From: an uncultured Prevotella sp.
Lineage (GTDB): Bacteria; Bacteroidota; Bacteroidia; Bacteroidales; Bacteroidaceae
DNA: 35,070 nt
Assembly: GCA_944321645.1 (NCBI GenBank)
Contig: CALUMB010000025.1
Location: forward strand, 1-35,070
Reading direction: 5' to 3'
Position 1 is the first letter of the stretch. The number at the start of each line of letters is the position of its first letter. Of this stretch, positions 1 through 7,574 are shown in pieces. Made by a program: the position numbers and the translations under genes. The notes under the pieces are model-generated. The model was not told the DNA's origin. It made no database searches and saw nothing but the letters and a program-made list of their open reading frames with translations.

Positions 1-119
1 GCATGCAGATGCGCGGAGTGGAGAAGCAGAACGCCATAACCACCACGAGCGACTTCTCCGGCGCGTTCAACCAGGCCAAGACACGCCAGGAGTTCATGAA
101 CCTCATACACAGCAAATAG
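1..119 (+). CDS. C-terminal end of an unidentified protein (partial)
   Basis: An open frame (third frame) enters from the left edge and stops at TAG 117-119. The visible tail is 38 residues and ends in EFMNLIHSK. No family is recognisable from so short a piece. It is accepted as coding because the frame is open to the edge and a textbook intrinsic terminator follows 22 bases after the stop. The start and most of the gene lie outside the window. Confidence 0.6.
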   Translation, partial: MQMRGVEKQNAITTTSDFSGAFNQAKTRQEFMNLIHSK

Positions 120-141
120 GCAGCATGGCCTCCATACGGCA

Positions 142-194
142 GCCCGCCGCAGCGGATCAGGGGCATCCCCGAAACCGCCGCGGCGGGCTTTTTT
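142..194 (+). terminator. Intrinsic terminator with nested hairpin
   Basis: GCCCGCCGC at 142-150 pairs with GCGGCGGGC at 180-188. GCGG 152-155 pairs with CCGC 175-178, and a small GGGG-CAT-CCCC hairpin sits inside (160-170). Six T follow at 189-194. It ends transcription of the gene entering from the left edge. Confidence 0.9.
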
Positions 195-380
195 GCGCCA
201 GGCGGAAGCCAAAGCAGCCACGCCACGCGCATAAGGAAATGCCCGCAACGCGCCTATGTTCTTAACCTTTTATAACTTCCCAACGCTTTTTTTGAGCCTA
301 CTACGGCCAAAAGCCTAAAAGAACGCAAGCCAACAAAAACACGGAACGAAGCGTAGCGCAACAGACTCCGAGCGGAATCG
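195..380. other. Intergenic stretch, no gene seen
   Basis: This A/T-richer stretch lies between the left terminator and the 219-bp repeat. Short open frames here have no recognisable content and no promoter-like TAnnTTTG sequence was found. Together with the repeat it forms the 3' side of both the left-edge gene and tadA, which converge on it. Confidence 0.5.
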
Positions 381-599
381 CGTTAACATTTTTAAGTTAA
401 CGGAAGCAAGGAAGGCCGTATCGCGCAACAGCCTGAATGTCAACGAATTGCGAAACGTGCCATTTTGGCTTGCAAAACGGCACGTTTTAGAACGCGAAAC
501 AGGCCGTTTCAGAACCCGAAACGGCTCGTTTTGCAAACCAAAACGGCAAGGGGCGGAATACGGTTAATACTCCGCCGCCATTTAGTTGCATATATGCAA
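381..599 (-). repeat. Dispersed ~220-bp non-coding repeat, copy A
   Basis: One edge is a palindrome, CGTTAAC-8 nt-GTTAACG (381-402). The other is the perfect 14-bp palindrome TTGCATATATGCAA (586-599). Between them are five imperfect palindromic units of the type AAACGGCnCGTTT whose AAAC cores start at 453, 475, 497, 519 and 541, an exact 22-bp period. A second copy lies inverted at 26010-26229: its edges match (20 of 22 bases and 13 of 14 bases). The stretch 440-536, reverse-complemented, aligns without gaps to 26073-26169 at roughly 70 per cent by eye. There is no coding potential. It lies between convergent genes. The strand given is arbitrary (opposite to copy B). Confidence 0.85.
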
Positions 600-653
600 G
601 TAACGCGCCGCGCACGTGGCTTGCATACATTCACCTTACATATAAAAGTGGTA

Positions 654-1106
654 TCAGCGCCTCCCCTTGAAAAAATCCTTCATCAGCTGCGCACACTCGT
701 CGGCCAGCACGCCCGCAGTGACCGCACACTTTGGGTGGAGCGCGTGCGGGGCCAGCAGCGTGTAGCCACGCTTAGCGTCGGGTGCGCCGTACACCAAGCG
801 TGGCAACTGCGCCCACCCTATCGCCCCGGCGCACATTACGCACGGCTCTACGGTGACGTAGAGCGTGCATTCCGTCAGGTATTTGCCGCCAAGCGCGTTG
901 GCGGCGGCGGTGATGGCCTGCATCTCGGCGTGGGCGGTAACGTCGCATAGCGTCTCGGTGAGGTTGTGGGCGCGAGAGATGATGCGCCCACGGCACACCA
1001 CCACCGCCCCGACGGGTATCTCGCCCGCCTCGCCTGCCCGCCCGGCCTCGTCTAAGGCGCGGCGCATAAACTGCTCGTCTGCCCGCTGTCGCTCTTCGGT
1101 CGTCAT
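654..1106 (-). CDS. tadA: tRNA-specific adenosine deaminase TadA
   Basis: This 150-residue cytidine/deoxycytidylate deaminase-fold protein should convert adenosine 34 of tRNA-Arg(ACG) to inosine in the cytoplasm. The zinc site is visible: H59-A-E61 with the catalytic glutamate, and P88-C89-V-M-C92. EIPVGAVVV at about 29-37 is typical of TadA. The open frame continues upstream, but the ATG at 1106 gives the normal family length and lies just behind a TAATTTTG box at 1131-1138, so the longer version would begin upstream of the transcript. It is transcribed away from yraN. The family assignment is confident; tRNA specificity is inferred from family membership and length. Confidence 0.92.
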   Translation of the reverse strand: MTTEERQRADEQFMRRALDEAGRAGEAGEIPVGAVVVCRGRIISRAHNLTETLCDVTAHAEMQAITAAANALGGKYLTECTLYVTVEPCVMCAGAIGWAQLPRLVYGAPDAKRGYTLLAPHALHPKCAVTAGVLADECAQLMKDFFKGRR

Positions 1107-1130
1107 AATTTTCAGTATGGTTGCACGCGG

Positions 1131-1138
1131 CAAAATTA
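1131..1138 (-). promoter_or_regulatory. Probable tadA promoter (-7 box)
   Basis: TAATTTTG on the minus strand matches the Bacteroidota -7 consensus TAnnTTTG, about 25 bases before the tadA ATG. No clear -33 TTTG is seen. Confidence 0.5.
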
Positions 1139-1148
1139 ATAAAAATCC

Positions 1149-1179
1149 TTTGGAAATCGGTGGAAATGTGCTATTTTTG
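1149..1179 (+). promoter_or_regulatory. Promoter of yraN-birA
   Basis: TTTG at 1149-1152, then 19 bases, then TATTTTTG at 1172-1179: a full Bacteroidota -33/-7 promoter with the expected spacing. Transcription would start near 1186, about 80 bases before the yraN ATG. Confidence 0.75.
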
Positions 1180-1266
1180 CAGAAGGTAAGCCGCGCCGGG
1201 CGATTTGCGGGCAACCCCGCATCGCGCACGCCGCCACGCCTGCGCAAAGCACAAAAGACTACAACA

Positions 1267-1635
1267 ATGGCAGAGCACAACAACACCGGCTACCGGGGCG
1301 AGGAACTGGCCGCCAGATACCTCGAGGCCAAGGGCTACGGCATAATGGCCCGCAACTGGCGCGTGGGCCACCGCGACATAGACATAGTGGCCCACAAGGA
1401 CGGCACCGTGGCCTTCGTGGAGGTGAAGACGAGGCGCACGGGCGCCATCATGGAGCCGGAGCGGGCCGTCGATGCCCGCAAGGTGCGCTCGATAGCCATC
1501 GCGGCAAACGCCTTCTTGCAGCGCTACGGGATTGACGCCGGCGTGCGCTTCGACATCGTGGCCGTCACGATGATGCCCGGCGGCGAGTGCAAGATAGACC
1601 ACACAGAAGGCGCATTCGTGCCGCAACTGACATGA
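1267..1635 (+). CDS. YraN/UPF0102 family endonuclease-like protein
   Basis: This 122-residue protein of the UPF0102 (YraN) family has a restriction-endonuclease-like fold. The signatures are GYRGEELAARYLEAKGY near the N terminus, the RNWRVGHRDIDIVA stretch, and VAFVEVKTRR, which supplies the D...ExK nuclease motif. The family is widespread and is thought to act on DNA or Holliday-type structures, but its role is not settled. The ATG at 1267 follows an AC-rich leader and gives the normal length; the frame is open further upstream but into the promoter. The last codon overlaps the birA start (ATGA), so the two are probably translationally coupled. Confidence 0.88.
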   Translation: MAEHNNTGYRGEELAARYLEAKGYGIMARNWRVGHRDIDIVAHKDGTVAFVEVKTRRTGAIMEPERAVDARKVRSIAIAANAFLQRYGIDAGVRFDIVAVTMMPGGECKIDHTEGAFVPQLT

Positions 1636-2375
1636 GCGCGATGGAAGGCATAAAGCTGGTACACACCGCCGAGACCGACTCCACCAACCGCCTGCTGCGC
1701 GACTACGCGGGCGAGGAGGGACGGCTCTTGACCGTGCTCACCGCCGACTACCAGACGGCAGGGCGCGGACAGGGGCGCAACACGTGGGAAAGCGAGCCGG
1801 GCAAGAACCTGCTCGCAAGCATACGCCTGCACCCAAGGGGGCTGGCCGCGGCGCGGCAATACGCGCTGACGGAGGCCGGGGCGCTCGCCGTGCGCGACAC
1901 GGTGGCCGCCTACGTGGGCGGCGCGAGCGTAAAGTGGCCCAACGACGTGTACGCCGGCGACCGCAAGATAAGCGGCACGCTGTCGGAGTGCGACATCAGC
2001 GGCACGGCCATAAAGACCTGCACGCTCGGCATCGGCCTGAACGTAAACCAGCGGGTGTTCCGCAGCGGTGCGCCCAACCCCGTGTCGATAGCGCAGCTGA
2101 CCGGGCGCGACGCCGACCTCGGCGAGGTGCTGCGCCTCCTGATAGGAAACCTGCGGGCCTACATGGCGATGGTGGACAGCGGCGAATGCGACCGCCTGCA
2201 CAGGCTCTACCTCGGCGCACTATACCGGCGCGAGGGCTTCTTCGAGTACGAAGATGCCGGGGGGCGGTTCATGGCCGAGACCGAAACAGTGGAGCCTGGG
2301 GGGCTGCTCGTGCTGCGGCGGCAGGACGGACGGCTGTCGAAATACGAACTGAAGGAAGTGAAATTCATACTATAA
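1632..2375 (+). CDS. birA: Biotin--[acetyl-CoA-carboxylase] ligase, ligase-only form
   Basis: This 247-residue biotin protein ligase attaches biotin through biotinyl-AMP to the carrier lysine of biotin-dependent carboxylases. The key motifs are TDSTNRLL (15-22), the adenylate loop GRGQGRNTW (44-52), KWPNDVY (101-107) and the following KISGTL. The C-terminal SH3-like domain is present. There is no N-terminal winged-helix domain, so it is a class I enzyme that should not act as the biotin-operon repressor. The ATG at 1632 overlaps the yraN stop; a second ATG at 1641 is an alternative. Confidence 0.92.
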   Translation: MSAMEGIKLVHTAETDSTNRLLRDYAGEEGRLLTVLTADYQTAGRGQGRNTWESEPGKNLLASIRLHPRGLAAARQYALTEAGALAVRDTVAAYVGGASVKWPNDVYAGDRKISGTLSECDISGTAIKTCTLGIGLNVNQRVFRSGAPNPVSIAQLTGRDADLGEVLRLLIGNLRAYMAMVDSGECDRLHRLYLGALYRREGFFEYEDAGGRFMAETETVEPGGLLVLRRQDGRLSKYELKEVKFIL

Positions 2376-2378
2376 AGT

Positions 2379-2399
2379 AGATGTTCATAAAGGACATCT
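2379..2399 (+). terminator. Small hairpin after birA (weak terminator or leader structure)
   Basis: AGATGT at 2379-2384 pairs with ACATCT at 2394-2399 around a nine-base loop, four bases after the birA stop. The downstream sequence is A-rich, not a T run, so it may be only a partial terminator or lie in the pyrH leader. Confidence 0.3.
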
Positions 2400-2459
2400 G
2401 CAAAAATTATGGTATCGATAAATTTTGAACAGTTACTTAACACAAATAAAAACCAAACC

Positions 2460-3170
2460 ATGGCAAAGTATAAAAGAATATTGCTGAAGCTCAGCGGCGA
2501 GAGCCTGATGGGCAGCCAGCACTACGGCATCGACGCGCAGCGGCTCTCCGAATATGCCGCGCAGATAAAGGAAGTGAGCGAAATGGGCGTGCAGATAGGC
2601 ATCGTCATCGGCGGCGGCAACATCTTCCGCGGCCTGAGCGGCGCGGCCAAGGGCTTCGACCGCGTGAAGGGCGACCAGATGGGGATGTGCGCCACCGTCA
2701 TCAACTCGCTCGCGCTAAGCTCGGCACTGGGCGCCATCGGCGTAAAGACAAAGGTGCTCACGGCAATACGCATGGAGCCGATAGGCGAGTTCTACAGCAA
2801 GTGGAAGGCCATAGAGGCCATGGAGGCCGGCTACGTCTGCATATTCTCCGCCGGAACGGGCAGCCCCTACTTCACCACCGACACCGGCTCGTCGCTGCGC
2901 GGCATCGAGATTGAGGCCGACGTGATGCTCAAAGGCACCCGCGTGGACGGCATCTACACCGCCGACCCGGAGAAAGACCCCACGGCGACGAAGTTCAGCG
3001 ACATCACCTACGACGAGATTTACACACGCGGGCTGAAGGTGATGGACCTCACCGCCACCACCATGTGCAAGGAGAACAACCTGCCCATCTATGTGTTCAA
3101 CATGGACGTGGTGGGCAACCTGCGCCGCGTGATGGACGGGGAGCAGATCGGAACGCTCGTACACAACTGA
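2460..3170 (+). CDS. pyrH: Uridylate kinase (UMP kinase)
   Basis: This 236-residue bacterial UMP kinase of the amino-acid-kinase family makes UDP from UMP and ATP in pyrimidine synthesis and is usually a GTP-activated hexamer. The start MAKYKRILLKLSGESL holds the phosphate-binding lysine and GES; IVIGGGNIFRG and SAGTGSPYFTTDT are family signatures. The frame is open 17 codons further upstream, but the ATG at 2460 gives the family length and the conserved N terminus. It is 84 bases downstream of birA and is closed by a terminator at 3212-3250. A near-consensus box (ATAAATTTTG) lies just upstream. Confidence 0.96.
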   Translation: MAKYKRILLKLSGESLMGSQHYGIDAQRLSEYAAQIKEVSEMGVQIGIVIGGGNIFRGLSGAAKGFDRVKGDQMGMCATVINSLALSSALGAIGVKTKVLTAIRMEPIGEFYSKWKAIEAMEAGYVCIFSAGTGSPYFTTDTGSSLRGIEIEADVMLKGTRVDGIYTADPEKDPTATKFSDITYDEIYTRGLKVMDLTATTMCKENNLPIYVFNMDVVGNLRRVMDGEQIGTLVHN

Positions 3171-3175
3171 GGGGG

Positions 3176-3205
3176 AAATTAAGAATTAAGAATTAAAAAT
3201 TAAGG
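3176..3205. repeat. Short tandem AATTAAG repeat
   Basis: Four imperfect copies of an AATTAAG/AATTAAAA-type unit lie directly after the pyrH stop. Such short AT repeats probably arise by slippage. They add an AT-rich island between pyrH and its terminator hairpin. Confidence 0.6.
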
Positions 3206-3211
3206 AAATAT

Positions 3212-3250
3212 GCCGGAGGGCGGGCAACAGGCGCACCCGCCTCCGGCTTT
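3212..3250 (+). terminator. Intrinsic terminator after pyrH
   Basis: GCCGGAGG-(G)-CGGG at 3212-3224 pairs with CCCGCCTCCGGC at 3236-3247, a 12-bp stem with one bulged G, followed by TTT. Because it lies inside the open frame that extends 5' of the next gene, it argues for the later start (3339) of the MEMO-AMMECR1 fusion. Confidence 0.75.
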
Positions 3251-3338
3251 ATGGCTCCTAATACTCCTATGGCTCTCCAGCTACCACCTGCCAAAGACAG
3301 TGAGGACATTAATAAAACTGACATTACTGACGCTGACC

Positions 3339-4832
3339 ATGACAGCAAACACTAACTGCACTTCGCCACAAGGGGAGGCGAAGGTGCGCCCGGCGGCTGT
3401 GGCCGGGCAATTCTACCCCGCCGAGGCCGACTCGCTGAAAGCCGAGGTCGAGGGCTTCATCAATGGTGCCTGCGTAGAGCCGTCGGCAGGCGTCCAGGCC
3501 GTGATTGCGCCCCACGCAGGCTACGTATTCTCCGGGCCGATAGCCGGAAAGGCTTTTGCCCGCATCGCCCTGACGGCTGCCTACAAGCGGGTGTTCCTGC
3601 TCGGGCCGAGCCACAGGGCCGCCTTCGACTGCGTCTCGGTGGAAAGGGAACATGTGGCATACGCCACGCCGCTGGGCTGCGTGGCCGTAGACACTGCCAC
3701 GTGCCGTGCGCTGGCGGAAGCCGACACGCTGTTCAGATACCTGCCGGAGGCGCACGAAGGCGAGCACTGCCTCGAAGTGGAGCTGCCGTTCCTGCAAGCG
3801 CGGCTCGCCAATGTGCCGCCAATAGTGCCGCTCGTCGTTGGCACGCAAGACGCTGCCAAGCTCCGCCGCGTGGCCGACGCGCTGCGCCCGTACTTCACTG
3901 CCGGCAACTTGTTTGTCGTCAGCAGCGACTTTTCGCACTACCCCTCATACGCCGACGCCAACGAGGCCGACCGCCTGACGGGCGAAGCCATACTGACAGC
4001 CAACGCAAACGAGTTCATTGCCGCCCTTGCCCACAACGCCAGCCGCCACGTCCGTGGCCTCCGTACAAGCGCCTGCGGCCAAGCGCCCATCGCGGTGCTG
4101 CTGATGCTCATGCAGGGCGACGCCGCTCTGCGGATGGAACACCTCGGCTACTGCAACTCGGGCGACTCGCCTTACGGCGACACCGTCCGCGTGGTGGGCT
4201 ACCACGCCTTCGCAGCCGTGCGCCAGACCGGCAATGACGGCACACAAGCGGCATCCGGGAAGTTCGCCCTGACTGCCGAAGAGAAGGCCACGCTGCTCGG
4301 CATCGCCCGCCGGGCAATAGCCGACAGCCTCGCCGGGCGCAAGCCATGCCAGGCCGACGAGGAACGCCTCACGCCGCTGCTGCGCAAGCGTTGCGGAGCC
4401 TTCGTCACCCTGCACATCGACGGACGGCTGCGCGGCTGCATAGGCAACCTCGTAGGCCGCCGCCCGCTCTGGCAGACAGTGCAGGACATGGCACGCGCCG
4501 CCGCATTTGAAGACCCGAGGTTCCGCCCACTGTCCGATGCCGAGCTTGGCCGCATCGACATTGAAATATCCGTGCTCTCGCCGCTCCGCCGCATCCACTC
4601 CGAAAGCGAGGTGGAGCTTGGCCGGCACGGCATCTTCATCGTGAAAGGGTCGCGCTCAGGCACATTCCTGCCGCAAGTGGCCGACGAAACAGGTTGGACG
4701 CGGGAGGAGTTTCTCGGACATTGCGCCCGCGACAAGGCCGGCATAGGCTGGGACGGGTGGCGAGAGGCCGAACTCTACACCTACGAGGCTGTGGTGTTCG
4801 GGGAAAACGACACGGCAACAACGGGGAAATGA
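3339..4832 (+). CDS. MEMO-AMMECR1 fusion (AmmeMemoRadiSam system proteins B and A)
   Basis: This 497-residue fusion has a MEMO1-like domain at about 17-293 and an AMMECR1 domain at about 308-487. The MEMO part begins RPAAVAGQFYPA and keeps the residues equivalent to the metal ligands of human MEMO1: H59 (APHAGY), H92 (GPSH) and C246 (SACG), plus SSDFSHY. The AMMECR1 part keeps the invariant RGCIG (365-369) and AFEDPRFRPL. The three-component set with a radical-SAM protein is conserved in many bacteria and archaea, but its chemistry is unknown. No signal peptide is seen from the chosen start; an upstream extension would cross the pyrH terminator. Its stop overlaps the start of the radical-SAM gene (ATGA), implying coupled synthesis. 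Confidence 0.92.
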   Translation: MTANTNCTSPQGEAKVRPAAVAGQFYPAEADSLKAEVEGFINGACVEPSAGVQAVIAPHAGYVFSGPIAGKAFARIALTAAYKRVFLLGPSHRAAFDCVSVEREHVAYATPLGCVAVDTATCRALAEADTLFRYLPEAHEGEHCLEVELPFLQARLANVPPIVPLVVGTQDAAKLRRVADALRPYFTAGNLFVVSSDFSHYPSYADANEADRLTGEAILTANANEFIAALAHNASRHVRGLRTSACGQAPIAVLLMLMQGDAALRMEHLGYCNSGDSPYGDTVRVVGYHAFAAVRQTGNDGTQAASGKFALTAEEKATLLGIARRAIADSLAGRKPCQADEERLTPLLRKRCGAFVTLHIDGRLRGCIGNLVGRRPLWQTVQDMARAAAFEDPRFRPLSDAELGRIDIEISVLSPLRRIHSESEVELGRHGIFIVKGSRSGTFLPQVADETGWTREEFLGHCARDKAGIGWDGWREAELYTYEAVVFGENDTATTGK

Positions 4833-5860
4833 GGCAGGACTCTTGCGCCGGAAGGACGCGCGAAGCCGAATACTACGAGCGGGGAAAAGGCGGGGCGGTG
4901 GCTTGCCGCCTCTGCCCAAACGGCTGCACGCTGGCCGAAGGGCAGCGCGGACTGTGCCGCAACCGCGTGAACACAGGCGGGCGGCTCATGGCCGAAGCCT
5001 ACGGACGGGTGTGCGCCGTGGCCGCCGACCCGGTGGAGAAGAAGCCCCTGCTGCACTTCCTCCCAGGCTCGCGGTGCCTCTCCATTGCCGCCGCAGGGTG
5101 CAACCTCGCCTGCCGCTGGTGCCAAAACCACGCCATATCGCAGGCTGCCCCGGGCGATGTGCCGTGGCGGCGGCTCGCGCCCGCCGACCTGCCCGGCCTG
5201 GCCTTGGCGGGCGGCTGCCGCTCGGCGGCCTACACCTACACCGAACCGCTCACCTACATTGAGTACACCCGCGACTGCGCCCAAGCCTGCCAAGAGCGTG
5301 GCCTGGCCAACATTCTCGTGACGGCTGGCTACGTGAACGCCGCCCCCTTGGCCGACCTGCTGCCATACATAGACGCGGCCAACGTTGACCTGAAGGCGTT
5401 CTCAAACGATGCTTACGCCCGGTGCTGCCGCGCCACGCTCGCCCCGGTGCTCCGCACGCTCACGATGATGCGCGACGCCGGCGTGTGGGTGGAAGTGACA
5501 AACCTCGTCATACCCGGCGTAAACGACAGCTTGGGCGACATCGAACGGATGTGCCGCTGGCTCGCCCGCGAGGGGTTTGCCGACTCGCCGCTGCACTTCA
5601 GCCGCTTCTTCCCAAGCTACCGCATGACGGGAGTGCCGCCAACGCCCACCGAAACGCTCGTAAACGCACGAAAGGTGGCCGCAGACTGCGGGCTAAACTA
5701 CGTCTACATAGGCAACACAAGCCTGCCCGGGGCCGAGGACACCCGCTGCCCCCGATGCGGCGCGACGCTCATACGGCGCAGCGGCTACCGCGTATCGGCA
5801 GCGGGATTTGGCGGCTCCTGCCCGGAATGCAGACGGGAAATCAGCGGCAAATGGAAATGA
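4829..5860 (+). CDS. amrS: AmmeMemoRadiSam system radical SAM enzyme
   Basis: This 343-residue radical-SAM protein is related to pyruvate-formate-lyase-activating enzymes. The 4Fe-4S/SAM cluster motif is C91-x3-C95-x2-C98 in CNLACRWCQN. Extra cysteine sets lie before it (C26, C29, C33, C43) and near the C terminus (CPRCGATL...CPEC), the latter a rubredoxin-like zinc or iron knuckle. The ATG at 4829 is preceded by GGGGAA and overlaps the stop of the MEMO-AMMECR1 fusion. Substrate and product are unknown; the partner genes suggest a metal- or cluster-dependent modification. Nothing appears missing. Confidence 0.93.
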   Translation: MRQDSCAGRTREAEYYERGKGGAVACRLCPNGCTLAEGQRGLCRNRVNTGGRLMAEAYGRVCAVAADPVEKKPLLHFLPGSRCLSIAAAGCNLACRWCQNHAISQAAPGDVPWRRLAPADLPGLALAGGCRSAAYTYTEPLTYIEYTRDCAQACQERGLANILVTAGYVNAAPLADLLPYIDAANVDLKAFSNDAYARCCRATLAPVLRTLTMMRDAGVWVEVTNLVIPGVNDSLGDIERMCRWLAREGFADSPLHFSRFFPSYRMTGVPPTPTETLVNARKVAADCGLNYVYIGNTSLPGAEDTRCPRCGATLIRRSGYRVSAAGFGGSCPECRREISGKWK

Positions 5861-5866
5861 CCGACC

Positions 5867-5880
5867 GGGGCTAAAGCCCC
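5867..5880 (+). terminator. Short GC hairpin after the radical-SAM gene
   Basis: GGGGC-TAAA-GCCCC starts six bases after the stop. There is no T run, so it may stabilise the 3' end or only partly terminate before the methyltransferase gene. Confidence 0.4.
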
Positions 5881-5919
5881 ACGGCACTACGCCACACACA
5901 AAAGCCAAGACATGAAAAC

Positions 5920-6459
5920 ATGGATGGAAAAATTCTCACGCAAAACTACCAAAGCCCTTGCGGCGAACTCATCCTCGGAGAATACGGCGGCAAGCTCTGC
6001 CTATGCAACTGGACAGACGAGCTTCACCCCGGGCGCGTGGAACGCAGGCTCAGGGCAACGCTGAAAGCCGAAATGGCAGAAGGCACGGGAGAAGCCATCG
6101 GCGAAGCCGCCGCGCAACTCGACCAATATTTCGGCGGAACGCGCACGGCATTCCACATCCCGCTGCTTTTCGCAGGCACGCCATTCCAGCAAAAGGTATG
6201 GCGCGGGCTGCTTGCCGTGCCATACGGGGCAACGATACCCTACGGCACGCTTGCCCGCAGGCTCGGCCAACCCACTGCGGCACGCGCAGTGGCAGCCGCA
6301 GTGGGCGCCAACGCCATGAGCATCGTGGTGCCTTGCCACCGCATCGTGGGAGCCGACGGCTCCCTAACAGGCTTCGGCGGAGGGATGGCAGCCAAGCGCT
6401 TCTTGCTGGAACTTGAAAACAGGAACCGTTCCCGCATGAGCCAAACCGACGCAAAATAA
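5920..6459 (+). CDS. ogt: Methylated-DNA--[protein]-cysteine S-methyltransferase
   Basis: This 179-residue O6-alkylguanine-DNA alkyltransferase repairs DNA by moving the alkyl group to its own cysteine, a suicide reaction. The active site V-P-C139-H-R-I-V, the helix-turn-helix with its arginine finger region ([16 protein letters not shown]) and the FQQKVWRGL segment are intact. Length is typical of the Ogt/MGMT group, and no Ada regulatory domain is attached. It lies 59 bases after the radical-SAM gene on the same strand and may be cotranscribed. ATG 5920 is used; ATG 5924 is in another frame. Confidence 0.94.
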   Translation: MDGKILTQNYQSPCGELILGEYGGKLCLCNWTDELHPGRVERRLRATLKAEMAEGTGEAIGEAAAQLDQYFGGTRTAFHIPLLFAGTPFQQKVWRGLLAVPYGATIPYGTLARRLGQPTAARAVAAAVGANAMSIVVPCHRIVGADGSLTGFGGGMAAKRFLLELENRNRSRMSQTDAK

Positions 6460-6500
6460 GAAGGGTGGCGTGCAAACATCACGGCACATAGGACGCCGCA

Positions 6501-6515
6501 GCCGGCAAAACCGGC
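6501..6515. terminator. Hairpin between convergent ogt and fructokinase genes
   Basis: GCCGG (6501-6505), CAAAA loop, CCGGC (6511-6515). It lies midway in the 118-base gap between two convergent stops and could serve both directions, although no long T run follows. Confidence 0.45.
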
Positions 6516-6577
6516 AACCGGCACAATGCCGAGACGAAAGCACACACACCCTGAACCGTTTGCATTAGCCAGGCCCA

Positions 6578-7474
6578 TCACTCCACGCCGTTCACGATGC
6601 TTGCCGGGAGCACAGGCATCGCCCCGCTCTGCGTACAGACGTAGGCAGAAATCTCAACGGCCAGCTTGTGGGCTTCAGGCACAGGCATACCCTTAAGTAT
6701 GGCCGCACAGAAAGCCCCCGTGAACGAGTCGCCCGCCCCAACGGTATCGACCACATCCACACGCGGCGTCTCCTGGAACGACACACACCCCGGCGTGAAG
6801 ACGTAGCTGCCATTGACACCGCAGGTAAGCACAAGCATATCGAGGTTGTACTTGCCCAATATCAGCCAGCACTTGTTGCGCATATCGAGGCCGGGGTAGT
6901 CGAACAGGCGGCCGATGACCACAAGCTCTTCGTCGTTAATCTTAAGCACGTTGCACCGCCGCAGCGACTCCATTATAACCTCCTTGGTGTAGAACTTCTG
7001 CCGCAGGTTTATGTCAAACACCTTCAGCCGACCGCCACCGTCTGGCATGGCATCGAGAAAGCTGTTGATGGTAGTCCGCGACACCACGTTGCGCTGGGCG
7101 AGCGACCCCCAGCAAACTGCGCGGCAGTTTTGGGCGGCAGCCTTCATCTCGGGCGTAAAGGGTATGTTGTCCCAAGCCACATTCTCGCGTATGTCGTAGG
7201 CCGGTATGCCCTCGTCATCGAGCGACACCAGCACAGTGCCGGTAGGGTAAGGCACCTGCGGCATTATGAAGTCGAGTCCCTTGTTTTTCAGCGCGGCAAG
7301 CGTCTCGTCGCCAAGCTTATCGTTTCCCACTGCGCTTATGGCCAACGAATCGAAGCCAAACTGCCTGACGTTGTAGGCGAAATTTGCAGGTGCGCCACCA
7401 AGCTTGCGGCCTTCAGGAAGCACATCCCAGAGGACTTCGCCCAGTCCTACTATCAAATTATTCTTACTGTCCAT
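6578..7474 (-). CDS. PfkB-family fructokinase
   Basis: This 298-residue ribokinase/PfkB-family sugar kinase most probably makes fructose-6-phosphate from fructose and ATP in the cytoplasm. The N-terminal GLGEVLWDVLPEG and GGAPANFAYN match fructokinases of Bacteroides fructan loci (the BT1757 type). The C-terminal anion-hole and base motif DTVGAGDSFTGAF is complete. It is the last gene of the susC-susD-GH32-MFS operon, 100 bases after the MFS gene, with a stem-loop in the gap. Start ATG at 7474. Confidence 0.93.
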   Translation of the reverse strand: MDSKNNLIVGLGEVLWDVLPEGRKLGGAPANFAYNVRQFGFDSLAISAVGNDKLGDETLAALKNKGLDFIMPQVPYPTGTVLVSLDDEGIPAYDIRENVAWDNIPFTPEMKAAAQNCRAVCWGSLAQRNVVSRTTINSFLDAMPDGGGRLKVFDINLRQKFYTKEVIMESLRRCNVLKINDEELVVIGRLFDYPGLDMRNKCWLILGKYNLDMLVLTCGVNGSYVFTPGCVSFQETPRVDVVDTVGAGDSFTGAFCAAILKGMPVPEAHKLAVEISAYVCTQSGAMPVLPASIVNGVE

Positions 7475-7495
7475 GATTGTTGTGTAGTTTGTTAA

Positions 7496-7539
7496 GCAGG
7501 TGACCGGAGCCTATCGACCGAGGCGCGTCGGACACCTGC
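7496..7539 (-). other. Intercistronic stem-loop between MFS and fructokinase genes
   Basis: GCAGGTG (7496-7502) and CCG (7504-7506) pair with CGG (7529-7531) and CACCTGC (7533-7539) across one mismatch. It sits between two genes of one operon. No T run follows on the minus strand, so a processing or stabilising element is more likely than a full terminator. Confidence 0.55.
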
Positions 7540-7574
7540 AATGATTTTTATATCGGTTGACAATTCACAGTTCC

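Noticed and set aside
440-562. The 22-bp periodic array as a CRISPR locus
   Set aside because: Units are palindromic, directly abutting and themselves degenerate. There are no constant repeats with unique spacers and no cas genes.
3210-3338. A longer N terminus for the MEMO-AMMECR1 fusion
   Set aside because: It would contain the pyrH terminator hairpin, and its translation is not like the family; the conserved part begins after 3339.
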